This document shows, one piece after another, positions 1-5,548 of a DNA stretch of 5,548 bases. The translations under genes were made by a program, and so were the position numbers. This DNA is from Planctomycetota bacterium. Lineage in GTDB: Bacteria > Planctomycetota > Phycisphaerae > SM23-33. How positions within the stretch are numbered: position 1 is the stretch's first letter; the number at the start of each line of letters is the position of its first letter. The notes beneath the pieces were generated by a model that worked only from the letters and a program-made list of their open reading frames with translations, searched no databases and was not told the DNA's origin. Where the stretch lies: NCBI GenBank assembly GCA_021160865.1, contig JAGHBS010000244.1, positions 1 to 5,548 of the forward strand. Direction: 5' to 3'.

Positions 1-697
1 CCTTCAGGGCAGAGGCGTGAACCCTGGCGAATTCCAACTCCAGGGCAAGTTCACGCTCACGACGATTCAATACCTCGGTAAGATGAGCAAGTTCCCTTAG
101 CCGATTGCTGTCGCGGGTTATAGACTGATCAACTTGCTGTGCTTCCTGGCGAATGCTTGGTAAATCACGCTCAGGTGGAATAAGTTCCTCAGCTTCGTCA
201 GGGACGGTGGGTTCGCCCTGGCGTTGGGCTACTCCGACCATCACACGTTTATCTGACAGAGTGGTGAGTTGAACGACGCACTGGGCTGATATGGATGATA
301 TTTCCTCAGGCCGAACTGCAAAGAAACGGACGGTCAAGCCAGCGGCTGATAGGGCATCGAGTTGCTCTCGTCGCAGGTTGCCCCAGAGGGTAAGTTTTTC
401 TGCCTGACGATGCAGCTCTGCCAGGCGATTGCGGTTTTCGCGAAGCCGATGGAAGATTTCGAGGATTTCGTCGGCAGCGGATTCAGGATCAATATCGCCG
501 CTGATGGGTTCGTCGGAAGGCTCGACGGTCGAGATAATCTGGATGGCTTGATGTATGCGGCTGTGGCGTAATTGTATCTGTTCGGGCGGACTGGCGGAGG
601 GGTCAACCGGCTCGACGTGGATGACGCCCAGCTCGCCCAACGCATCAAGGGCAGCGTCGCTAAGCGAAGCAGTAGTTACAATGAAGACCTTTTTCAT
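1..697 (-). CDS. atpI: V-type ATP synthase subunit I, N-terminal part (cut by window edge)
   Basis: Subunit I (the a-subunit homologue) is the membrane stator of V/A-ATPases. Its cytosolic N-terminal half links the peripheral stalks to the membrane, and its C-terminal half forms the ion half-channels. I translated this frame by hand. It opens with ATG at 697-695 and stays open to base 1, giving 232 codons plus one base of a protein that is usually about 600 residues. The start MKKVFIVTTASLSDAALDAL, followed by GELGVIHVE, matches the family's N-terminal pattern (a beta strand, then a helix ending in 'LGVxH'). The rest is charged and helical, with heptad-like stretches around residues 80-110 and 180-225 that fit the long coiled-coil arm. 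No membrane segment is reached, so the ion-translocating arginine cannot be checked. The gene starts 8 nt after the subunit D stop. There is no close Shine-Dalgarno; an AAGGAG lies 20 nt upstream inside the end of D, which is too far to be convincing. Family assignment is firm; the exact start is likely. Confidence 0.92.
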   Translation of the reverse strand, partial: MKKVFIVTTASLSDAALDALGELGVIHVEPVDPSASPPEQIQLRHSRIHQAIQIISTVEPSDEPISGDIDPESAADEILEIFHRLRENRNRLAELHRQAEKLTLWGNLRREQLDALSAAGLTVRFFAVRPEEISSISAQCVVQLTTLSDKRVMVGVAQRQGEPTVPDEAEELIPPERDLPSIRQEAQQVDQSITRDSNRLRELAHLTEVLNRRERELALELEFARVHASALK

Positions 698-705
698 CTT
701 TACTA

Positions 706-1386
706 TCACTTGGGCTGCTCCTTCCAGGTGGTTTTAGTAGTCGTGCCTGCCCGGCTAAGTTCACGTGCCAGCCTGCTTGCTTCTTGCTGGGACAGCAATT
801 TTGCCTTTGCTAACTTTGCCCGTGCAACGGCAGCGGTCTGCTCCTCACCAAGGTGGATTCGGATGATGCGGATATTCTCCCTGCAGCGGGGAATCAAAAC
901 CTTCTCGAACAGGTTAACCCGCTGGATTACCTTGGTAAGGGCTTTGGAAAGTATCGTGTGTTGTTCTTGCAGGACATCGAGGAGGGCTTGGGTTTCGTTC
1001 AATTTCCGCAGGTCGGCTATTGCCCTGTCGACCCATGGTGGCGTGCCGAACAGGCTATAATCAGCTGGGGCGAACGTAACCGTTTCGAAAACTGGTATCC
1101 ATACGCCGGCGATGTTCTCCCTATGCGTTGATACTTCTGCCGGTCGTGCAAGTTGCTCGACGTTTATCCCGGCAATGGTGTGGAAGATTTGTCGGTATTC
1201 ATCTATTTGCTGGCGGATTTGGTTGCACTTTTCTGCTATTTCATCTCGCTTGCGGGTGAGTTCCTGTATCGTCATCTGGAGCAGCTGTTGCTTGAGTTTG
1301 AGCATCGGTAGATACCGCTCAAAGCGTCCCAGCATGTCCCGCTGACGCTTCAGTTCAGGTCGAGTTAGTCGAATCTTTCGTCTCAT
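706..1386 (-). CDS. atpD: V-type ATP synthase subunit D (central stalk)
   Basis: Subunit D is the rotor shaft, the gamma-like coiled coil that turns inside the A3B3 head. The 226-residue product has the expected two long helices at its ends: residues about 5-75 (start MRRKIRLTRPELKRQRDMLG) and about 120-212. Between them is a short globular section (about 90-118) with aromatic and proline residues. The strongest signature is in the C-terminal helix at about 151-198, where QRVNLFEKVLIP (155-166) and the following IRIIRIHLGEEQTAAVARAK correspond to the family's 'qRvNlFe..liP...I..I...L.d.e.a.....K.aK' pattern. The N-terminus departs from the Thermus/eukaryotic 'R..PTr' style and looks more like the variant found with DUF2764-type operons. 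That last comparison is from memory, not an alignment. The gene lies 45 nt after B and 8 nt before I. The ATG is preceded by an A-rich tract with no Shine-Dalgarno. The last 12 or so residues are polar and probably disordered. Confidence 0.95.
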   Translation of the reverse strand: MRRKIRLTRPELKRQRDMLGRFERYLPMLKLKQQLLQMTIQELTRKRDEIAEKCNQIRQQIDEYRQIFHTIAGINVEQLARPAEVSTHRENIAGVWIPVFETVTFAPADYSLFGTPPWVDRAIADLRKLNETQALLDVLQEQHTILSKALTKVIQRVNLFEKVLIPRCRENIRIIRIHLGEEQTAAVARAKLAKAKLLSQQEASRLARELSRAGTTTKTTWKEQPK

Positions 1387-1431
1387 TTTTCGTAGTTATT
1401 CAGTCAGTTAGGATAGTAAGCCTAAACGGTT

Positions 1432-2778
1432 CTAATCTTTTGCATCGGTAGTTACTGTTTGTGATTGTTGGGATTTATCATTCAATTTTTTCGGCCAGTG
1501 TTTTTCGATGATAGCCCGTCTGATGCCCGTTTCGTGCGGCTCGAAGCATTCAGCCAGTATTTCCCAGCATTCATCGAGCGCCTTTTCCAGCGGGATGTTC
1601 ACGGCAAGGTCCATGATGCGTTTCTCGAACAACTCGCCGTACTTCAGGAGTTTCAAATCCCATTGCGACGGTTCGAACCCCATTGCCTTTTTCTCTCTGC
1701 TTTCACGAGCACCGGCATATAGTTGGATGCAGGCATCCATTATCGCACGATGATCGTCGCGGGTCTTATCGTTTACTTGCTGCTTCAATCGGCTCAGGCT
1801 GCCGAACGGTTCGATCCATCCGCCTCGAAGGTAGAACTGTCCTTCGGTGATGTAGCCGGTATTGTCAGGTACCGGGTGGGTCACGTCGTCTCCTGGCATG
1901 GTAGTAACAGCCAGGATGGTCATCGAACCGGCACCATCGAGATCAACTGCCTTTTCATATCGGCGGGCAAGCTGGGTGTACAGGTCGCCAGGGTAGCCAC
2001 GATTAGACGGAATTTGCTCCATTATGATAGCGATTTCCTTTAGGGCATCGGCAAAGGCGGTCATGTCAGTAAGAAGCACCAGCACACGCTTGCCCTGAAG
2101 AGCGAAACTCTCCCCCACGGTGGTGCACAAGTCCGGGACCATCAGACATTCCACGACGGGTTCCGAAGCGGTGTGGATGAACATGATTGTCCTACCGAGA
2201 ACCCCGCCTGCTTCAAAGGCGTTGCGGAAGGTTAGATAATCATCGTGCCTCATACCCATTCCGCCAAGGATGATTACATCAGATTCAGCCTGCAGGCCTA
2301 TACGGGCGAGCAGTTCGTTATAGGGTTCGCCAGGTACCGAGAAGATGGGTAATTTCTGCGATTCTACCAGCGAGTTGAACACGTCTATCATCGGAATGCC
2401 CGTGCGAACCATTTTTGATGGCAGCAATCGCCGCGTTGGATTTATCGGAGGTGTGCCGATGGGAATGGGATCGTCGGTGATTTCAGGTTTACCATCCCTT
2501 GGTCTGCCAGCACCGTCGAATATCCTGCCCATCAGATTCTCTGTGAATGGCACCTGCATGGGTTTGCCAAAGAAGCGTACCTTATCACCGGTGGATACCC
2601 CCTGCGTACCGGCGAAGACCTGCAGGGAAACTTCATCTCCTTCCAGGCGGATTACCTGTGCAAGGGAGGTCTGGCGATTCGTCGTAATAGCAGCAAGTTC
2701 GTCATATGCCACACCTGTGGCACGAACCTTCACAACATTGCCGGTAATTGCAGTAATATCGTCGAAGAACTTACGCAT
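1432..2778 (-). CDS. atpB: V-type ATP synthase subunit B (non-catalytic head subunit)
   Basis: Subunit B alternates with A in the A3B3 head and supplies the arginine finger to A's catalytic site. The 448 residues are close to the usual 440-470. The N-terminal beta-barrel (about 8-75) includes ITGNVVKV. The nucleotide-binding core follows, where the P-loop position reads PIFSVPGEPYNELLARI (144-160). It lacks GxxxxGKT, as expected for a non-catalytic B subunit. Further family blocks are LLTDMTAFADALKEIA (235-250) and IPSNRGYPGDLYTQLARRYEKA (256-277), which is quoted here by its ends and key residues: SNRGYPG, DLYTQLA and YEKA. The arginine finger is probably R330 in GSLSRLKQ. DNTGYITEGQFYLRGGW (305-321) is typical of the bacterial chlamydial/Bacteroidetes-type branch. 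The C-terminal helical domain ends near residue 430, followed by a polar tail rich in Gln, Ser and Thr. The ATG sits 11 nt after the stop of A, with an AAGG Shine-Dalgarno seven bases before it, so the two are probably translated in close succession. Confidence 0.97.
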   Translation of the reverse strand: MRKFFDDITAITGNVVKVRATGVAYDELAAITTNRQTSLAQVIRLEGDEVSLQVFAGTQGVSTGDKVRFFGKPMQVPFTENLMGRIFDGAGRPRDGKPEITDDPIPIGTPPINPTRRLLPSKMVRTGIPMIDVFNSLVESQKLPIFSVPGEPYNELLARIGLQAESDVIILGGMGMRHDDYLTFRNAFEAGGVLGRTIMFIHTASEPVVECLMVPDLCTTVGESFALQGKRVLVLLTDMTAFADALKEIAIIMEQIPSNRGYPGDLYTQLARRYEKAVDLDGAGSMTILAVTTMPGDDVTHPVPDNTGYITEGQFYLRGGWIEPFGSLSRLKQQVNDKTRDDHRAIMDACIQLYAGARESREKKAMGFEPSQWDLKLLKYGELFEKRIMDLAVNIPLEKALDECWEILAECFEPHETGIRRAIIEKHWPKKLNDKSQQSQTVTTDAKD

Positions 2779-2784
2779 CTTTTT

Positions 2785-2791
2785 ACCTTCT
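2785..2791 (-). promoter_or_regulatory. Ribosome binding site for subunit B, overlapping the A stop codon
   Basis: On the minus strand the A stop codon TAG runs directly into AGAAGGT. Its AAGG core leaves seven bases before the B start ATG (2778). This is a well-spaced Shine-Dalgarno that shares bases with the stop codon of A. The arrangement favours re-initiation or direct hand-over of ribosomes from A to B, fitting the equal amounts of A and B the head requires. The coupling is inference. Confidence 0.6.
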
Positions 2792-4535
2792 ACTTGACTA
2801 ATGCCTCTTTTACCAATTTTCCTTTCGTTGCAATAATTTCATCTATTTCTGCTAAAATCTTTTTGAATTCATCGCTGTCCATGGGGGCATAGTTCCAATT
2901 TCTGAATAGGTCAGTTATGTAGAACATTACCTGGCGGGCCTGATCCTTGCTTTCGAATTCAAAATCGAGCCGAATTATCTCAAGGCACTTATCGAATACG
3001 AATCTTTGCCTGTCAGCCTCGGTGGCGCCGTCCACTTCGTCGAAGGCGTTTTGCTGGAGATAGACATTATCAAAGAACTCGCTTTTGAGGTAGATGGTGA
3101 AGTCTTCGATGGGGGTACCTTCTTCGCCGACGACGGTCATCATTTGTTTTACGTCGTTGCCTCGTCGCAGGATATTATGTACTTCGGCAACCTTTTTCGG
3201 TTCGATGATACCAGTGTACTTGCTCCATGAATCGAGCGGGTCAATGCTGGGATATCGTCTTGCATTGGAGCGTTCCCTACTCAAGCCATGGAACGCACCA
3301 ACGACTTTTAGAGTACCTTGGGTAACGGGTTCTTCAAAATTTCCACCAGCCGGGCTTACTGTACCACCGATAGTTACCGAGCCAATCCTGCCGTCCTTGA
3401 GCCTGACGACCCCTGCACGTTCGTAGAACCCTGCAATTCGGCTTTCAAGGTAGGCAGGGAATGCCTCTTCACCGGGAATTTCCTCAAGTCTGCCCGATAC
3501 TTCCCGCATCGCTTGAGCCCATCGGCTGGTCGAATCAGCCAGCAGCAGCACGTCCAGTGCCATCTGCCTGTAGTATTCAGCCAGCGTAACGGCGGTATAT
3601 ACTGACGCTTCCCTTGCGGCAACGGGCATGGCTGAGGTGTTGCACACTATTATGGTGCGATCCATAAGCGTCTTTCCCGTACGCGGGTCGATAAGTTCGG
3701 GGAATCGGCGGAGTGTCTCGACTACCTCACCGGCCCGTTCACCGCAGGCTGCTACGATTACGATATCAACATCAGCGTGGCGACTGGTAAGTTGCTGAAG
3801 AACGGTCTTGCCGGCACCGAACGGTCCCGGGATGCAGTACGTACCACCCTTGACTATCGGGAACATCGTATCGATGATGCGTATCTTCGTGACCAATGGC
3901 TCGGTTGGCAGCAACCGCTCTTCTGAAATGTTTAAAGGTACCTTTACCGGCCAGCGTTGCTCCATTGTGACGGAAATTTCCTGACCCGATTCGTCTTTCA
4001 AGACAGCAATTTCCTTCTCGACTGTGTACTTTCCTGCTGGAGCAATCTTTTCGACAGTGAGTTTTTTCCGAAGATGGAATGGTACCATGATTTGGTGTGT
4101 GATAATACCTTCGGGTACCGTACCAAGCGTATCACCGGCAGTGACTTCCTGCCCGACTTCAACAGCAGGGGTAAAGTCCCATTCGATATCGGTAGGTAGG
4201 GCGTGAACGTAAACGCCCTCCGTCAGGAAATATCCTTCTTGCAGGGCAACCTTGCTAAGGGGATTTTGTAAGCCGTCATAGACTTGTCCGAGAAGCCCCG
4301 GCCCGAGTACCACCGAGAGCATCTCATCGGTGAACTCAACACGATCGCCAATTCGCAGGCCTCGAGTTTCTTCAAATACCTGTAAGTCAGCCTGACTGCC
4401 TCGAACGCGGATTACCTCACTTATCAATCGTCGCCCATCTGCCCGGCAGCAGTAGGCTACCGAGTTTTGCGTGACCTCCTGCTCCAACTCGACCGTTACC
4501 ATGTTTCCGAATACTGCTGCTATCTTTCCCGGCAT
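2790..4535 (-). CDS. atpA: V-type ATP synthase subunit A (catalytic head subunit)
   Basis: Subunit A hydrolyses or makes ATP at the A/B interface of the rotary head. The 581-residue length is typical (about 575-595). The N-terminal beta-barrel (about 3-70) is followed by the insert specific to V/A catalytic subunits (the 'non-homologous region', about 110-195), which separates it from F-type beta. The catalytic core shows Walker A GPFGAGKT (237-244, Lys243, Thr244) and ACGERAGE (263-270), whose E266 is the catalytic glutamate. Walker B is DVLLLADS (328-335), continuing into STSRWAQAMREVSGRLEE. GGTVSPAGGNFEEPVTQGT (390-408) and PSIDPLDSWSKY (429-440) follow. The helical C-terminal domain runs from about 450 to the end. 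All key residues are present, so the enzyme should be active. The P-loop has Ala at 241, where eukaryotic V-ATPases carry the redox-sensitive Cys. The start is supported by a strong GAGGAG Shine-Dalgarno nine bases upstream. An 85-nt AT-rich gap separates it from DUF2764. Confidence 0.98.
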   Translation of the reverse strand: MPGKIAAVFGNMVTVELEQEVTQNSVAYCCRADGRRLISEVIRVRGSQADLQVFEETRGLRIGDRVEFTDEMLSVVLGPGLLGQVYDGLQNPLSKVALQEGYFLTEGVYVHALPTDIEWDFTPAVEVGQEVTAGDTLGTVPEGIITHQIMVPFHLRKKLTVEKIAPAGKYTVEKEIAVLKDESGQEISVTMEQRWPVKVPLNISEERLLPTEPLVTKIRIIDTMFPIVKGGTYCIPGPFGAGKTVLQQLTSRHADVDIVIVAACGERAGEVVETLRRFPELIDPRTGKTLMDRTIIVCNTSAMPVAAREASVYTAVTLAEYYRQMALDVLLLADSTSRWAQAMREVSGRLEEIPGEEAFPAYLESRIAGFYERAGVVRLKDGRIGSVTIGGTVSPAGGNFEEPVTQGTLKVVGAFHGLSRERSNARRYPSIDPLDSWSKYTGIIEPKKVAEVHNILRRGNDVKQMMTVVGEEGTPIEDFTIYLKSEFFDNVYLQQNAFDEVDGATEADRQRFVFDKCLEIIRLDFEFESKDQARQVMFYITDLFRNWNYAPMDSDEFKKILAEIDEIIATKGKLVKEALVK

Positions 4536-4620
4536 ATCGTATATCTCCTCTTGTCAAGAGGCATATGTTTTCAAAAACTTCTAAAACTAAAATTCTCTAA
4601 TTCATCAGTTCCTTGCAAAA
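4536..4620 (-). other. AT-rich 85-nt leader between DUF2764 and subunit A
   Basis: This is the longest non-coding stretch in the window. On the minus strand it begins with a mixed sequence after the DUF2764 stop, passes through an A/T-rich tract with repeated TTTTAG units, then contains two adjacent inverted repeats: GTTTT..AAAAC at 4567-4578 and CCTCTTG/CAAGAGG at 4547-4561. It ends with the Shine-Dalgarno of A. There is no U-run after a GC stem, so it is not an intrinsic terminator. No convincing -35/-10 pair was found by eye. It may be a processing site or translation-enhancing leader for the head subunits; that is inference. Confidence 0.45.
4545..4561 (-). promoter_or_regulatory. Strong Shine-Dalgarno of subunit A within an inverted repeat
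   Basis: The minus strand carries GAGGAG (4550-4545) nine bases before the A start codon, the best ribosome binding site in the window. Its first bases form the right arm of a near-palindrome, CCTCTTG-A-CAAGAGG (4561-4547). As RNA, CCUCU and AGAGG could pair across a UGACA loop, a five-pair hairpin that would partly hide the site. As DNA, the 15-bp palindrome could be an operator half-site pair. Neither role is shown by the sequence alone. Confidence 0.5.
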
Positions 4621-5328
4621 TTACAGACTTTTATTCTCTGCTGATTGGTTTTTGGATTTCTCCTCAAGTCTATACCACCTTGCAACGAGTATAAGCGTTC
4701 GTGCATAGGCTAATATCTCGTCAATCCCAAAATTGTAATATGCCACGTTATCGTCGAGCCATTTTCGTCGATGCTGATCGAGCACCTGCATTGCCTTTAT
4801 TGGTGTTGGAGCAGTTGACCAGGCGGATATTATATCCGAGACGTCTTGCTCTTCTCCGATGTCTTGAGCCACGATAAAGTCGCTGGCTTGGAGGTTAAGT
4901 TTTGCTGCTCGGGCTTCGACGAGTGCATTTCGTAGGTTCACCTCGAAGCCGACCCAGTTTCGCAAAAAGGCGCTGTGATGCGATTTGGCAAGGTCGTTTA
5001 CATAATTGTAGTAGTTCCACCAGGTCGCATCGGCGGCAATACGATAATGTCGATCAGGCTCGGTGCGGAGGAAATCGGGCAAATCTTCTCTGCCCATTAC
5101 CTGTTCATCTGTTAGGACGATACCCTCAGCGTGGTCTATCTCGCCAGATAGAATTGCTTCACGCATTGTCAGGTCTTCTTCCAGCAAGACGGCATCGACG
5201 AGGACGGATTCAGGCCCCTCGTCAACGATAAGTTGGCGGAACTCAGCTAATCCCAGCGGGGCTGGTTGACCTAACTGAGGCAACTCTGGCAATGCTGTCA
5301 AAATGAAATAGTATCGCTTCTCCATCAT
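4621..5328 (-). CDS. DUF2764 family protein, probable V-ATPase subunit C equivalent
   Basis: This family sits between subunits E and A in chlamydial and Bacteroidetes V-ATPase operons, and it is thought to replace subunit C, which joins the rotor shaft to the membrane ring. From ATG 5328 the product is 235 residues, with no signal peptide or membrane segment. The family-like N-terminus reads MEKRYYFILTALPELPQLG, followed by 'APLGLAEF'. The middle (about 103-145) is helical and aromatic (WWNYYNYV, then FLRNWVGFEVNLRNAL), and the C-terminal part has KWLDDNVAYYNFGIDEILAY followed by ARTLILVARWYRLEE. The 'F.x-D-E-I-L-A-Y' and 'NLRN' segments resemble the helical repeats of C/AC39-type subunits. 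The tail is polar and lysine/serine-rich. Start choice: two adjacent ATGs (5328 and 5325) are plausible; a TTG at 5349 in the same frame would add seven residues. None has a Shine-Dalgarno. I chose the ATG because family members begin just before the 'YY' strand. Family call is good; the C-subunit role is from family knowledge and position. Confidence 0.82.
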   Translation of the reverse strand: MMEKRYYFILTALPELPQLGQPAPLGLAEFRQLIVDEGPESVLVDAVLLEEDLTMREAILSGEIDHAEGIVLTDEQVMGREDLPDFLRTEPDRHYRIAADATWWNYYNYVNDLAKSHHSAFLRNWVGFEVNLRNALVEARAAKLNLQASDFIVAQDIGEEQDVSDIISAWSTAPTPIKAMQVLDQHRRKWLDDNVAYYNFGIDEILAYARTLILVARWYRLEEKSKNQSAENKSL

Positions 5329-5359
5329 AATCAGACGATGATAAATCAATTATTGAAGT

Positions 5360-5548
5360 TTACGATTCTGCTTGACTATTATCACTTCCCTCTGGTGGGG
5401 ATTGTTCCTTCTCTTGAGTGGTGGTTTCTTTACCGACTGCCTTTGCGATTACTTCTCGCAGGCGCGGTGAAATCATTTCCATTAAAACTTCTGTGATAGA
5501 ATCAGCTGTTACTTCAACCTTCCCTTCGCCCGATTCGTATTCAAAACC
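5360..5548 (-). CDS. atpE: V-type ATP synthase subunit E, C-terminal end (cut by window edge)
   Basis: Subunit E forms the peripheral stalk with its partner helix (G/H type) and binds the top of the head through its C-terminal globular domain. The frame is open from base 5548 to a TAA at 5362-5360, giving 62 residues of a protein usually about 190-220 long. It reads GFEYESGEGKVEVTADSITE followed by VLMEMISPRLREVI. This corresponds to the end of the family's C-terminal domain: a last beta strand with 'G..v.vt.dsi', then the closing helix with 'l.prlr.ii'. After the domain (about residue 40) comes a 22-residue hydrophilic tail rich in Glu, Gln, Ser and Thr. The TAA lies 31 nt before the chosen DUF2764 start (10 nt before the alternative TTG). 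The identification rests on a short segment plus its position as first gene of the E-DUF2764-A-B-D-I order, which makes it convincing. Confidence 0.82.
   Translation of the reverse strand, partial: GFEYESGEGKVEVTADSITEVLMEMISPRLREVIAKAVGKETTTQEKEQSPPEGSDNSQAES

Noticed and set aside
334..648. A minus-strand open frame of 104 codons in this stretch
   Set aside because: It overlaps the subunit I gene in a different frame. The subunit I frame has the family N-terminus and stays open to the window edge; the other is Ser/Pro-rich with no motif.
362..1345. Several plus-strand open frames opposite subunits I and D, up to 162 codons
   Set aside because: They lie antisense to genes with clear family motifs, show no recognisable domains, and have Ser/Arg/Cys-rich compositions typical of shadow frames.
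1387..1431. 45-nt gap between B and D as a possible terminator or promoter
   Set aside because: No GC-rich stem with a T-run and no -35/-10 pair is visible; it reads as a simple spacer within the operon.
3374..3622. A minus-strand open frame of 82 codons inside subunit A
   Set aside because: It is an out-of-frame reading of the conserved catalytic core of A (Walker B region) and has no independent support.
3933..3946. Perfect 14-bp palindrome TAAAGGTACCTTTA
   Set aside because: It lies inside the subunit A coding region and encodes the ordinary Lys-Val-Pro-Leu stretch. With no loop and no partner site it is most likely chance.
1868..4119. Six GGTACC hexamers (1868, 2333, 3114, 3937, 4081, 4114), more than expected by chance
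   Set aside because: Most encode Val-Pro (GTA CC) or Gly-Thr in conserved parts of A and B, so codon choice explains them. There is no regular spacing or association with gene boundaries.
4552..4557. TTGACA on the minus strand, a perfect -35-like box before subunit A
   Set aside because: No -10-like sequence lies at 16-18 bp; the matching position is already inside the start of A, so transcription from it would miss the ribosome binding site.

Overview
The window is a single block of minus-strand genes encoding a rotary V/A-type ATPase. It is read from the right edge to the left edge. In transcription order it holds the C-terminal end of subunit E (5548-5360, cut by the window edge), a DUF2764-family protein (5328-4621), catalytic subunit A (4535-2790), non-catalytic subunit B (2778-1432), central-stalk subunit D (1386-706) and the N-terminal third of membrane-stator subunit I (697-1, cut by the left edge). 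I see no tRNA, rRNA, CRISPR, mobile element or transcription terminator, and no credible plus-strand gene.

The order E - DUF2764 - A - B - D - I is the compact V-ATPase operon known from Chlamydiae, Bacteroidetes, many spirochaetes and other PVC or deep bacterial lineages. There the proteolipid K gene normally follows I. It differs from the Thermus/Enterococcus/archaeal layout, which carries recognisable subunits C and F near A. Composition is close to half G+C, codon use looks even across the genes, and nothing suggests recent transfer. The phylum cannot be fixed from this sequence alone. A chlamydia/planctomycete/Bacteroidetes-like or candidate-phylum bacterium is the best guess.

The genes would build one machine. 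A3B3 forms the nucleotide-hydrolysing head, with the Walker A motif and catalytic Glu in A and the arginine finger in B. D is the rotor shaft, E the peripheral stalk and I the membrane stator arm. DUF2764 probably stands in for subunit C, coupling the shaft to the membrane ring. The ion used (H+ or Na+) cannot be told, because the K subunit and the membrane half of I lie outside the window.

Gaps between genes are short (8, 45, 11, 85 and 31 nt), consistent with one transcript. The only sizeable gap, 85 nt before A, is AT-rich and ends in a strong Shine-Dalgarno sequence overlapped by an inverted repeat. Recognisable Shine-Dalgarno sequences occur only before A and B, the subunits needed in three copies. 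The window is otherwise an ordinary energy-metabolism operon. I found no undescribed system in it.
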